Part shown: one piece after another, positions 44,701 through 57,000 of the stretch
How positions within the stretch are numbered: the first letter of the stretch is position 1
How the letters are laid out: each line of letters opens with the position of its first letter
Source: Strongylocentrotus droebachiensis
Taxonomy: Eukaryota; Echinodermata; Echinoidea; Camarodonta; Strongylocentrotidae
Assembly: GCA_035222895.1 (NCBI GenBank)
Contig: JAVYIG010007897.1
Span: 1-64,000, forward strand
Length of the DNA stretch: 64,000 nt
Reading direction: 5' to 3'
The notes under the pieces: generated by a model
Seen by the model: the letters and a program-made list of their open reading frames with translations, nothing else
What the model was told of the DNA's origin: nothing
Databases searched by the model: none
Made by a program: the position numbers and the translations under genes

Positions 44701-47700
44701 TGAATGCATGGGCTGCGCAGATGATGCCTCCGAGTAGCGCAGCAAATGCCACGCAGATGAACCTTCAGGGTAGTCAAAACCAGACTTCGGGTTACAGACC
44801 GAACCCGATGTTTCCACGTGGTCCACCCCCGTCGCTTCACGGGATGCATCCTCAGGCATCCATGGAGGCATTCCTAGAGAGCATGCAGCCTCCGTCCTCC
44901 TCAAGTACCCTTGACGAGGTACCTACAAATGCTCAGATGATGCAGATGATGCAGCAGATGGCCAGCTTGGGCATGCCTCCGCCGTCTATCGGCCCCGATG
45001 GATTGCCGGACTTCAAGCCGGAACAGCTGGCCAACCTCAACTTCCCTGGGCAGCTCAACCCCTTCAACTCTCCGGACATGCTGCCGTTCAACATGCCTCC
45101 CGGGTTCCCCAGCGCGAGCGCGCCTCCCTGGATGGCTGCACCGTTCATGCCTCCCATCCCCGAGTCCCTGCTACCCTCCTCTTTGGACAAACCTCACCGT
45201 GATCCTGAGAAAGAACTGATCAATGAGGTGCTCAAGACTGTCATTCAGGAGATGAAGATCATTATGAAGAAAGACTTGAATCGCAAGATGGTCGAGTCCA
45301 AAGCCTTCAAATCCTTTGAAACTTGGTGGGATACATGTCAGATAATGGCTAAAGCAAAGGTCAGTCTAGTTTTTGTTTTGAAATTTGTTTTATGAGGACA
45401 AAATGGCTATACATGTATATCGATGTTTACCCTTTCTAGACACTATTCCATTTCTAACTTCAAAGTTCCCTGAAGCTGTCACTTTACCTTGTAATATGTT
45501 ATTTTTACCTCCATTCTTTTCCAATTCCTTTTACCCCCCCCCCCCCCCTTCTTGTCTCCCTTTTATGAGAGGATGGAAGTGCTCATGAAAACACATATTT
45601 GGATGTAAAGAAAACCATAACTGTATACCATAACATTATAAGAGATCAGAGAATTAATTTCTAGTATACCTGATACAAGTATGTACACCCTTCACAAATA
45701 TGTGAATTATTCTTTTTGATGCTAAATATATTACTCATTGGGGATATAGTATCGAAAATAATATCACTAGCAATATTATTTTCGATATTCTGTTTTACTT
45801 TGTAAGCAGCTGCTTTATAAATGATATACCCAAATTTATAATATTTTTTCTGCGATATATATATATAAATATATGTACAGGCACATATCAAACATCAACT
45901 AGCATATGAAAATAGATAATACTGCATATTGGTGAAAAGTTGGATGTAAGTGGTGAGTTTATTGTAATTTTTTTCTAACTTATATGGTGTTTTCTTATAA
46001 CACTACTTCTTTGTCTTTTTAAAGCAAATGATGAAGCCCAAGGAGGAGGAGAAGGTACCTAAGAAACCACCCCCTGCCATACCAAGCATGCTGGAATCGT
46101 CCTTCTCAGCATTTGGTATGGAAGGCTTAGGGTTAGGACTCCGAGCCAATATGCCAAGGATGCCCTCGTTCAAGGTATCAAACAATTCCCTGCTTTCGGT
46201 TGCTTCATCAACATAGACTGTTTGAAGCTTATCGTCTTATAATTTTGTTGTTTTTGTTGTTGATGTGCTAAAAGCTAGGATGATGATGATTATCATTTTT
46301 GTGTTCAATGTTAATTACCAGTTCAGATATAGATAGAGAGAGAGATAGAATGAGTGCAATAGTTTTTACATAGGAAAGAAGAAAAGCGCTTAGAGACATT
46401 TGTATTAAGCGCTATATAAAACTTAAATATTATTAGTATTGGGTGAATTAGAATATATAATTTGGCATTTTTGTTTTGCAAGAATAAAAATTATTTAAAG
46501 TGTAAAACGGTAATCACAAAATGGAGAGAGAGAAAGTGAGAAGGAAAACTATTATTCAAAAGTCTGATTATGTCAAACAATACTAATACTAATATTTTGA
46601 CATTTTGTTTTCAAAAGAAATTTGAAGAAAAAAAAGCCAAATATGTATATTATAATTTATTATCAGCCACATTATCGGAAACATTACCTTTTCAATATTT
46701 TATGTATATTTTCTTTAAACTTTTAACTAATTTGATTATTTGTGCTATTGCTAAAAAAATCTTATCTATACAATGTCATTGTGATGCACCTAGGTCAAGA
46801 GGAAAGCTGCATCACCGTCCCCTAACGATGAGGTTGATGATGTAGATGATGATGTCAAAGCAGTGGATAAGAAGAGACCATTCACCCCTCCTGTCATCGA
46901 TGAGGATTCTGATGATATGTCAGGTAAGACCTTTTGATGACGATGCATCTTGTGAGGATAGAGAAAGCATTGTAAATAAGAGAGAGAGAGAGTGAGAAAG
47001 AAAGAAGAGAAAAAGGAAATGAGGAAAAAGCATGCAAAGTTGATTTGTTAAATCAATCAATAATTACCAGCTGTATGAGAAAGTCTCCATATATTTATTC
47101 ATATTGTGTCACTGCACAAGAATCGATCAATAGAAAATATACTTAAGAGCCAAGGAATTAAGAAGATAAAGCAAACTTATTTATCGATCATAGTTCTATG
47201 TGCAGCTGTGTTTTATTGCGATATATTTTAATGATTATATTCTATTTATGTTATGCTATGAAATTCAGGCTATCATCATGCATTGTAATTATGACGATGT
47301 TTCACCATTTACACTTTTGCTACGAATCCAGACACGGAGCAAGACGAAATCACTGAAATCTCCAGCCAGACTTCGGAACCCCAGGTCCTGGACCGGAGGG
47401 AACGGGCCAAGAGAGCCAGGGAATTCATCTACTCGTCCAGCAGCGACGACGACGACGAAGAGGATGATGACAAAGAAGATGCTGAGCTGGAGAAAGAACT
47501 GGAGGAGGAAGATGAGGACGAGGATGAGGAGGAAGAGGATGATGACGAGGAAGAAGAGGATGAGGAAGAAGATGAAGATGAAGAGGAAGAAGATGAAGAG
47601 TTGGAGGAAGAGTTGGAGGTCATTATGAAGGAGGTGGCCAAGAAGAAGTTGGAGAAGGCTCCATCACGGAAGGATGAAGTTACGGCCGATGATCTGGACA

Positions 47701-50700
47701 AAGAAGAGGAGAGTCAGGACACACAGGAGTCCGAGACACCAAGCAAAGTAACTCTAGGTACGTCTCATGGTTTTAAGCCCCACTGCACTACTTATAGCTA
47801 CTTGCGCCCTCTATATACGTGTAGCAAACAGTGCCTAATCGGTGCCTGTTGGTCCCCCATGATCCTTTTTTTGTTATGTTAATTGAGAGCTGATTTGATG
47901 AGATACCCACCTGTCAGTGACCTTGCAGGGAGGTCTAATCCCCCCTGGCCACACTAGTCCAGACAGACTTTAAAGACAAGATTCATTGAAATGATAGTAA
48001 CGGTTAAAACTTTAATCTCAAACGATTTAGTAAGCTGGAGTTGAAACGAATATGCACATTCTGCAGTAGATTTTGACATATATTCTTAAATGGAAAGAAA
48101 AAATAACTTTTTTGATATAATACACCCAGGATAAAACCCTGAATGAAACTCATTGAGGATTGAGTAACATGCCAATCAACTTCAAGGGGTCAATGTGATG
48201 TCATAAGAAGGGATACTGTACACTGTATATATTGTGATTACAGAGCCACCAGAGAAATATATTTCAACTTTGATAGCATTTAATTTTTTATTAGATGGCC
48301 AATGTAACTTCAATTTTTCAGGTTCATGAAAATAAATCATAGACAAATTGTGATTAGAATACACGAAAGCACATGGTTCCTTTCTATCTTCATGTAACTC
48401 CTCTTGATTATGTTCTTATGTTGTAGACAAGCCAAGTCTTTCTGATGCATCTGATATTGAATCTGACGAGGATTGGACCGAGAGTAGCTCCAGCTCTGAG
48501 ACGGAATCCTCCAGTTCCGAATCGGATACTGAATCGTCGGATTCAGATGAAGACGATGTGGAAGGGTGAGCTAGATAAAAAAGTTTGTCTTTTCTGTGTA
48601 CTTGTAACTATACTCTGGATTCTCAGCAGAGAAGTGTTAAAACGGATGAAAGTGGGCTCTCATGGGGAATTATACCTTACGTTTATATGTTCTTTGTTAT
48701 TCAGTTATTATATTTTGAAAAAATGCAGAAATAAAATAAAATCGAATTTGTCACCGTTAGTGTGTTTACCCAATCACCAGGATTAGCCTTCAGTTTTAAG
48801 ACCAACAGGCTTTATGTAATGCTCTGTCTTTTCTCCTATGGTAAAGTCATTTACTGACATTTGCATCACTCGAAGACTCTCTGAGAGACTAGGAGGTATT
48901 TCTTGATGGGACCAATGCTAGGTGTGTGCGAGACTTGTACACCCACTAATAGTATTTCCACCAAGTCTGGTGTCAGTGAATTATGAACTTCTGCACATTG
49001 AAACTGATGACCCACTGGCTTTAGCCCTTGGTCCACATTCAGTGAAATGGTCTTTGCAGCAGCCCACGTTGTCGGCTTCGGGTGGAGCAAAGCTTTTTTG
49101 AGCAGGTTGAAAGTATGCATTGACAAACGATGATGTTGTACATGAATTTCATTTTTCAATGGACGTAGAGCTCTTAATGAAAGTGGTCCTTCAAAAGAGA
49201 ACAATCTGACTATCTTGGTAAAAGCGAAGGAAGAAAAATCCTTACATGTTAGATGCAGATAAAATGTTCTGGAATATTAAGTAGTTAAGATTTAGCTGAT
49301 TTGGGTGTTTAACTCTTACCAAGTGTGGTATGGTACTGTAAAGAGAGATAGTTATGCAGATTCTTTAGACGCATCACCATTTTTATGGTTATCCGATATT
49401 CCATGTATTTTCTAGGAAATCATCTCATGCCCAAAACACCCTTTGCATCTATAGATTTAGTACCATTCTTAGTTGAAATCAAATATCTTATGGCATTTTA
49501 CAGGAAAGCACCAAAAACCGAGAAGAGCGCTGAAGAAGAGAAGGAGGATCGGCTTGGTGCCTTTGAGATCTTGGTGGAGATGGCCACCAAGGCCAAGGAC
49601 AAGCTTGACCAGTCGTCATCGGACACTGACAAGGGTGTCCTTGGTGATGTGGACATGGAGATGTCGGACATCCTAGCGGCCCAGTCTCTCACGGCCCTTC
49701 GCCATGCCAGCGAGACTTCAGAGGTCGGCGAGATGACGGCCTTCAAGGGAGATACGTCCGCCACCATGGACGATTCCTCGGAGAAGACCATGTCAGGATC
49801 GGAAGGAGACGTGGACGTTGGAGATTACAAGACTCTTCTGACGGTGAGTTATGCTTGTGTTGTTTGTCATTATAGGGAAAGAGCTGGAAGTGACAGAGTT
49901 GTGATTGTGTACATATTGTAGTTTTTAAGGGGAGTCGCTCAATTGTTTGCAAAGATAGATATCAGATTGCGTGATTTATTGGGTAATACAGTTAACTTTG
50001 ACCAAGTCGAATCTGTTGGGACCGCAATAAATCATCTGACTTATTCAAAATTTGACTTAGGAAGTGTAAATAAGACATGTATTGCATAGTTGAGCAGAGA
50101 AACAAATTATGGGGTAATAATATATATATATTTCTGTAAACCGCTTTGAGAGGGCCTTCGGTCCTGAAAAGCGCTATATAAAAACTAGCTATTATTATTA
50201 TTATAATGCAAATTACGTTGTTAATTAAGTTCTATATGATTAAAGGTTTGAAGTATAGGAATTATATGATTATAGGACTGTTCATACCCTCTATCATTAT
50301 CAGTGACCATGTTTGGTCTCCTTGTTTTAGTGTGTGATGTAAGCTGAACAGATGGTAGGTTTTTATCCTGGTGCCCACTTGCTTCTCATTGGTTTCAAGA
50401 AATATGTCCTAGTGGTATTCAATGATAATTGCATGTAGTATGATGCTTACCTCACACAGAAACAACTTAAGATTGTACTGGATCCTTTGGCCATCATTGA
50501 CCACACCTACTGCCAGAAGCTTACACCGTCCCCTGACAAGGTAGAGCCCGCACCTGCCGCCGAAGAACTCAAGAAGCAGGAGGTCCTCACTGAGAAGATC
50601 ACCAACCTCATCCCGGAGGTCAAGTATGTGACCCTCGACAAAGAGAAGGACAAGGAGGAGAAGCAGAGGCAGAAAGTGGAGAAGGCCGAGAAGAAGAAGG

Positions 50701-53700
50701 CGCGGAAACGGAAGAACGAGCTGGCTAAGATCCTGGAGGAAGAGATCGTCATCGTCCCGGAGCCGAAGGTGAAGGAATTCAAGCTCAGGAACTACTACGA
50801 GGAGTGGACGCTGCTCTACGAGTTTCTCCGGAGTGGTATTACCCACGAGGATGCATACTTGATCAGGAAGAGTTATGAGACCCTCCTGGAAGCCGGCAAC
50901 TTCCCCTGGCTAAGCTACACCCATTGGATGGCACATCCACATATCCTTTACAATCTTACCTTGATATCATTGTACAGTTTCACAACACTTGTCATCAGTG
51001 ACAAATGACAGTTGTTGTTATAAGCTACTGAAATCCTTGCTTCTGATTGGTTATCAGCAGATTTGTCAGTGATATTTGTCATTTGTCATTGAAAATAGGC
51101 TTTGTGAAACGGGTCCCATGTTTTACAAACCTGCCCTGAAGAGTAGATTCTAAATGGGTTTCTTTGAAGACATTGTGTCCCTTTTGCTTTAAAAAATCAG
51201 GAGTTGCTCCAAATACTTAAGGGGAAGCCCACCCTGATATAAATTGGTTTTAATGGAAGCAGAAAAACGAGAGGAACAAGTCAGTGGAAGTTTGAGTAGA
51301 ATCGGGTCGAAAATAAGAAAGCTATGAAATGTTAAAGTTATCGTCAGTGAAACACAAATTGGAAACACTGCATCGTATCTTGTGAGGTCCTCTCCAATTT
51401 GACCTGTACAGAAATTTACTGTTATTTTCTTAGATATTGATGCAGAATAGATTGTGTTTCAGGGGTTGTATAGAAACATATTTGCAATTGTATTTAGGGT
51501 GCATGTGTAATAGAAAATTTTCTTTAGGAACAACAGACATTTCTGTTTTTTTACTTAGTACAGATCAAATGGGAGGGAACATTGCAAGATATATCACCGA
51601 GTTACATATAGTGTTTGATTGATCGCAACTTCAAAAATTGTAACTTTCATAGTTTGAATTGGATTTTGCTCAAACTTTCACTGACCTGTTCCTCTCATTT
51701 TGTCTGCTTCTATTTAAACCAATGTAATATCAGGGTAGACTTCCCCTTTAAATATTTTCTGGAAAATGCAGTTTCTGAAGTACCTATGAAATATTAGGCC
51801 AATTGAAGCAGTTTATAATTGAAGCAATTATTCAATTTGCATTCTGGTAAAAAGCCTTGTTCACATATACCTCGATGAAGCGCCTGAGCAAAATAAGCCT
51901 AGGTTGCTTAACCTTTCCGTTTAGGATAAAGCGAGTATACTTTGGATTTGTTGCATGCAGTACAGTTCACTTCCACAGAAAAAGAAACCACTATGGATTA
52001 CTGCATCAAACCCGAACAAGCCTTGAGTTTAGTGTGTGTGTGTGTGTAATGGGGTTTTTACAGACCTGTATCATTCAGATATGATTTGTTACGTCTGTTA
52101 CCGACCTTTAACGCCACCATCCAAAAGACGTGACTCAGTTTCGTACCTGCGTCTTCGGCTGAATCAGTTTGTAATTTCCATTGTTAGCTGAATTACAGGC
52201 GCACGCCACAACGCCCCGATCCCCAGTGTTGTATGACCCTTTCACATATCGCTCTGACCTTTCCTTAACTCCGCCCACACTGACGGCATGTCCAGACCCG
52301 CCGCAACCCAAGAGGAAGAAGCTTGATGAAGAGAGCAGGGTCCATACCTCAGGGTCATCCAGGACGGAAGGCTACTACAAGATCCCTAACAAGGAGAAGG
52401 TCAAGTACCTGACCAAGGCTCGGACCTACGTCCAGGAGAGCGTGACCGACAGCAGCGCCTTGGATGTAAGTCAAGATTTTCTGACCCCTTATGTCATGGG
52501 CCTGATAATTCCCCGAATAAAATCAAGTTTCCTGATTGAAAAAAAATTGTGTGAACTCGAAAGATCCGAATTACACATGTTTTAGGTGGTCAATATGATT
52601 CAATATGATTCAATTCAATTCAAATGTAAACTTAAATTCAGTTCAATTCAATTTTATTTCCGTTTCCAACAAAACATTACAAATCAATAAAAAAAAAAAA
52701 AAAAAAAAATCATTTGCAACAATTAAGGAATACATATTGGAAACAGAGGGGTCCACTAAAAAGCAATGCTTGTACAATTGTGGACCCCTTGGGAATAACG
52801 AGTAATTAATTTAACAAATTCATTGATAATTTTTTTTTCAGTTTCAGTTTCAAGTTTTTTATTTCTGCATTTTCCATAAACAATAACAAAAATAACAATG
52901 AATACATTTTAGCAATATAATGATAAGTAATACAAGTAGTAATTCATATAAATAAATAAATATAAATAATCAATAGTACAATTAATCGTATTTGAAAAGA
53001 AAGAAAAGGGGGAGAATGCAGAAGACCGATATCGTAAGCAGAGCTTGAAATGATACCGGCCTTACAAAAGGAGGAGAGGATATCTAAGATTTATATAGCA
53101 CTGGTATACACATACAGTTTCTAAGTGCTTACAAAACAAATGAAATGAAAATTATGTTTAATCTAGATATGTAATAAGCATCAACAAGAAACGTGAAATG
53201 AACATTGTGCTTAATTTAGATAATGCAATAATGTCATTGTTTCTATTCTGCAGGAATCCACAACCAAGAAGAGAATAGAGGTGTCGAGGGATGCTCGATC
53301 TGACCAACGTCGGTTCATCGCTGTCCTCCAACAACAAGAGGAACAAGTGTCCAACTTGTTCAAGTTTAACCAGCTACAGGTAGGTGTTCTTTGCATGATG
53401 GTTCGACAACACGTGCTTCAGCAACAATAGGCCCTTTTCGTAATGTAACCAACTTTATGCATTTGCCTTTTGAAGCGACTTGATACTAATTATTTCATTC
53501 ACTTGTTAGAAATAAATGTATGTCAATATTCAGCATTCAAATAATATACATCAGTTGTTGGTAGGAAGGAAAAACAATATGGTTTGCCTACCTAACAACA
53601 CTTAATATATACCTGTATGCAATTTGCATTCTGGCTATTGAAATACGTATTAATGAATATTCGTTATAGGTGAATGAAATTGTTTGTATCAGGGCACTTA

Positions 53701-55708
53701 AATAAAAATTTGGTTTCGTTATGAAAGTGGCCTATTGCTTTGCTTTGCAGTCCATATCCTACACCTAGAGAATTTCAGACTCCAACCCCAGGCAACACTA
53801 TACCTAAACTTAACCTTAAAACCTAATTGCAGACCAGTCCCCAACCCTTTATCTTTGATGAAATACAGCCTACAGCAAATGTCTTTGGAGCAAATGTTTG
53901 GTCAACCTGCATGACCTGTATTGAGGTAGTGTTCAGTATGTTTGGTTATTGTTGTCTTTCGCATTCTGATGAATTAAGAAAGTATTTGTCTATGAAGAAA
54001 TAGAAATAGAAACCTTGAGAGAAACAAAAGTATTTTGCTCATTACTGCTTTCTGTATTTCCTCTCTAGGTTAGGATCATTACAATTACCCATACTATTTA
54101 TTTCAGTCATGACCAAATTAATGACCCAAATGGATGTGGTTGGGACATAAAAAGACTAGTTTTAATCATACATCTTCCTGACAACCTTTTTCCAATTCAA
54201 TATTTGTATTTAAATCTCTTTAAAAGGACTGCAAACTAAAAGCACAGCCCACTTGCTAATCCTGTCTGTTCACCATAGTTTCTACTGAAATATGATGAAA
54301 ATCACAAATGTTTTGTTGATGATATAAGTCAAAGTAAATTACAATATTGTTTTAGATTCCAGCTGGGCCCCGTCTTACAAAGAGTTACGATTGATCCAAA
54401 TCAATCGCAAGTCCTCCAATCAATCGCAAGTTTGCAGTCTACTATCTCTTATGTACATAGTTGCGATTGATATCAATCGCAAACAATTTGTGATTGATAT
54501 CAACTCTTTGTAATACGGGGCCTAGGGGGATAATAACTGTGCACTGAAAGCATTCCATTGCATTTGAGTACAACCTAAGGAATCCATAATTACTGACCAT
54601 ACAATCTTAACCTTTCACCCTGGCAGTTCCGTAAGAAGGACATCAAGTTCTGCAAGAGTTCCATCCATGGCTGGGGTCTGTACGCCATGGAACCCATCGC
54701 TGCCGATGAGATGGTCATTGAGTACGTCGGCGAATCCGTCCGTCAGAGCATCGCCGATAGCAGGGAGAAGGCCTATGAGCGTATGGGCATTGGCAGCAGC
54801 TATCTCTTCAGAATCGATGCCGTTACGATCATTGATGCAACCAAGTCTGGCAACCTGGCCAGATTCATCAACCATAGCTGCAATGTAAGTATTTTTTTAC
54901 ACCAAGTACGTCATTAATTTCTTTTATCCCCCCAAAAAACTTCTCATGGTAAACCAAAGAAAAGAGCTAACGTTGTTCAGCAATAGCTACTGTTTTCCTT
55001 TCTTTCTTCAGTTTCATTAATTTATTGTGAACGTTCATAAGTCTAGTTTTGGTAAGTGTATCCAGATTTGATGTTGATTCATTGCTCTTCAGTTATGTGC
55101 TTCTACAGGCAGCTGTCCATTATCAATATGCACACTTGTACTTGGTCCGAAATGTTTTGTATGCTTAAGATGATTTGTTTAATCATGTATGAGACGTAAG
55201 GACCTTAAAGCCTTTCTGCACTAGTTTGGCCAGTAGGGATTAGACCTCCCTGCGTGGTCACTGACAGGAGGTTATCTCATCAAATCAGCTCCCAATTAAC
55301 ATAAGAAAAAGGGGACCATTGAGGTCCAACTGGTACCGCGTAGGCATTGTTTGCTATATAGAAGGCGCAAGTAGCTACTAGTAGTGCAGTCCCGCTTTAA
55401 ACTCTCTTATAAATGTATTTCTATTGTGTATTGCATTGTACTAAAAAATCTTTATGAAGGTGTTCATAACTACATGTTTCTATTTGAAGTTAATGTAAAA
55501 TAAACCTTTCCATCTCTGACTCTTTCCATCTCAGCCCAACTGCTACGCCAAGATCATCACGGTGGAATCAGAGAAGAAGATTGTCATCTACTCCAAGCAG
55601 ACCATCAACGTAGGAGACGAGATCACATACGATTATAAGTTCCCTATTGAAGATGAAAAGATTTCTTGTCTTTGTGGTGCTCCCCAGTGTCGTGGAACAC
55701 TCAATTAG
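38789..55708 (+). CDS. SETD1: Histone H3K4 methyltransferase SETD1 (Set1/COMPASS catalytic subunit)
   Basis: Nuclear catalytic subunit of COMPASS that methylates histone H3 lysine 4. Coding exons: 38789-38929, 40024-40125, 40647-40917, 41215-43637, 44487-45359, 46025-46174, 46794-46923, 47332-47757, 48427-48565, 49504-49843, 50460-50940, 52281-52465, 53254-53379, 54627-54884, 55535-55708. All phases close: about 2,072 aa (human paralogues about 1,700-1,970). The start ATG precedes a YKLLVDP block as in human SETD1A. Domains in order: RRM (about 81-172, [27 protein letters not shown]); long Gln/Pro-rich linker with [10 protein letters not shown] repeats; acidic region; DHTY, a candidate HCF-1-binding motif; N-SET ([22 protein letters not shown]); Win-type motif [14 protein letters not shown] ([42 protein letters not shown]); post-[16 protein letters not shown], stop at 55706. 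The join 50940/52281 uses an AT-AC intron. No break is seen. Confidence 0.95.
40114..40373 (+). repeat. 130-bp tandem duplication that copies the end of SETD1 exon 3 and its donor
   Basis: CCAAAAATGAAG at 40114-40125 (exon end) recurs at 40244-40255, and the 130 bases after each are almost identical. The first copy is followed by the used donor GTATTC; the second has ATATTC and is dead. Confidence 0.9.
43760..44159. mobile_element. hAT-like MITE with CAGAGCTGCCAACC ends
   Basis: Perfect 14-bp inverted ends CAGAGCTGCCAACC / GGTTGGCAGCTCTG. A 6-bp direct repeat ATCTCT directly flanks both sides. 400 bp, no ORF, in the SETD1 intron after exon 43637. Confidence 0.7.
47440..47640 (+). repeat. GAG/GAT/GAA trinucleotide-rich acidic coding tract
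   Basis: A run of about 55 mostly Asp/Glu codons inside a SETD1 exon. The antisense reads as poly-Ser and is not a gene. Such acidic regions are common in SETD1 proteins. Confidence 0.85.
47771..47976. mobile_element. TTAAAG-ended MITE, copy 2 (inverted)
   Basis: Begins TTTTAAGCCCCACTGCACTA and ends CAGACTTTAAAG. It shares body blocks with 27559-27755 and 55204-55401. It starts only 13 bases after the donor of the exon ending at 47757. Confidence 0.7.
50977..51119. mobile_element. MITE, GTTTCACAAAG family C, copy 4
   Basis: GTTTCACAAC to GTGAAACGGGTCCC, with the family body (GATTGGTTATCAGCAGATTT). It lies 36 bases inside the AT-AC intron of SETD1. Confidence 0.8.
51217..51752. mobile_element. 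TIR element with TTAAGGGGAAG ends
   Basis: The left end TTAAGGGGAAGCCCACCCTG continues to CCAATT-like and AAGCAGA blocks. The right end TCAGGGTAGACTTCCCCTTTAA mirrors it over about 45 bases. A right-half copy is visible near 38990-39215 in an earlier SETD1 intron. Confidence 0.65.
54366..54522. mobile_element. MITE with GGCCCCGTCTTACAAAGAGTT ends
   Basis: The left end GGCCCCGTCTTACAAAGAG is inverted at the right as CTCTTTGTAATACGGGGCC. Inside are repeated GATTGATATCAATCGCAA blocks. 157 bp, SETD1 intron. Confidence 0.75.
55204..55401. mobile_element. TTAAAG-ended MITE, copy 3
   Basis: Starts CTTAAAGCCTTTCTGCACTA and ends with its inverted form AGTGCAGTCCCGCTTTAA. It is the clearest member of the family also seen at 27559 and 47771. 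It lies in the last SETD1 intron. Confidence 0.75.
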
Positions 55709-56015
55709 CACTGGCCCAGCAAGCACTCAACACCTACATTGCCTGTGGATAAGACGATATTCTTTGCCTGGGTGCTGCGATCCAGTGTCGTGGAACACTC
55801 AACTAACACCAGAGTTCAGCAAGCGCCAGATACCTCCGGATCACATATGATTACAAGAATATTCATTTGTCTTTGAGGTGCTTTCCAGTGTTATAAAACA
55901 CTCAATTAACACCAGAGCTTGGCAAACACTGGACATCTCTGTATGACCTATGATTATAAGAATATTCTTGTCTCTTCGGTGCTGCCATGAGTCAAGGAAC
56001 ACTTCAGTAATGCCA
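55620..56015 (+). repeat. Decayed tandem copies (~100 bp) of the SETD1 terminal coding sequence
   Basis: The CDS segment containing CGTGGAACACTCAA (55691) recurs at 55789 (identical CGTGGAACACTCAA), about 55892 (ATAAAACACTCAATT) and about 55993 (CAAGGAACACTTCAG). Periods are 98, 103 and 101. Later copies also keep CACATATGATTACAAGAAT-like and TTGTCTTTGAGGTGCT-like counterparts of the coding ITYDYK and SCLCGA segments. Only the first copy is in frame before the stop. Confidence 0.85.
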
Positions 56016-56905
56016 ACCTCACAAGTATTTGATATATGTACCTCCAATTTGTATAACTGGTTAAGCGTTCATGGTGTTTCAACTCCAACCCAATTAGACT
56101 CCAATACAGGAAGCATACAATATCATCAAATCGCCTGTCAGTGGTGCAGTTGCTACAGCATTTGGCTTTTATTAAGTGGTTACAAAATGACAGCACATCA
56201 ACAAAAAAGTTTGCTTTGCGTTAGCAGTCTACCTGTGTTTCCAAATGAGCTCTAAATAGTTTCGAATTGAGTATAGTCATGTGAAGGCTGTAGCTGTATA
56301 GTTGAATAAGAATCGTTGATAGAGCATTTGGATTTCATAGATTTTCATTACAAAAAAGATTGTGGCATGCCACCATTTTGTTATGCATTAGAAGTGTACT
56401 TGCGTTTGGGAATTGAGATTCAAGTAGTTTGGGATTGAATTATGTAACCATGAATATGAGTGAGAACACACCTAGGCAGATACCATGCTGGCATGGCCTC
56501 TGTAATGTGTTTCTCAGTCTCAGTTATGCAGCATGTTCCCACTGCTAAATGTATTCATAGATGTTGGGGAAAGCGGTGCTATATTAGATTGAGCACAAGA
56601 CTAGACTAGATGTCCTATTTGAGGAAATGCATAGACCTGTGTCATGTGGAAATTAATTAATTTCAAATTTGATCGGCATTCATTAAAACAAAAATTACAG
56701 CATAGGGAGATGTCCTTGAATTACAAAATATTGGAGGGAACTGGTTAACATGTCTCCTCATCGCCATGTTATGATTATACAACCATTGTGAATCTCTCTT
56801 TCATTTTTGGTTTGCCAACAATGCAAGTCCATTTATGTAAAGCAGAGAAATACACATCTAGAAATAACCTTGTGTACAAAAATAAAGTTCGTGCTCTAGA
56901 CTAGT
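55709..56905 (+). other. SETD1: 3' UTR of SETD1
   Basis: Sequence after the stop with no coding signal. AATAAA at 56881-56886 is the likely poly(A) signal. The first 300 bases are decayed copies of the last coding exon. Confidence 0.55.
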
Positions 56906-57000
56906 TCAAATAGACTTTTAACAATTAGCACAGAGTTGAATAAGTTTAGTCCTGTCCACAATTTCTTCCAAAATGATATTCTTATTTTGTTTTGTTTTTA

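Larger units (their letters stand above)
50941..52280 (+). other. U12-type AT-AC intron of SETD1
   Basis: Begins ATATCCTTTA, which matches the U12 5' splice-site consensus. It contains TTCCTTAACT at 52261-52270, which matches the U12 branch-point consensus, 10-13 bases before the terminal AC (52279-52280). Splicing here joins phase 1 to phase 1 (C + TG gives Leu) and yields THWMAHP then [14 protein letters not shown], the expected N-SET layout. No phase-correct GT donor near 50940 outside the downstream MITE gives a comparable join. Confidence 0.88.

Noticed and set aside
47429-47701. Poly-Ser ORF on the minus strand
   Set aside because: Pure antisense shadow of the SETD1 acidic Asp/Glu tract.
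48866-49204. 112-aa minus ORF inside a SETD1 intron
   Set aside because: Looks mildly protein-like but has no splice sites, no recognisable motif and no upstream start context. Could be a repeat remnant.
50941-51008. Extension of the SETD1 exon past 50940 ([10 protein letters not shown]...)
   Set aside because: It runs into a MITE and departs from the family alignment. The AT-AC junction at 50940 explains the end.
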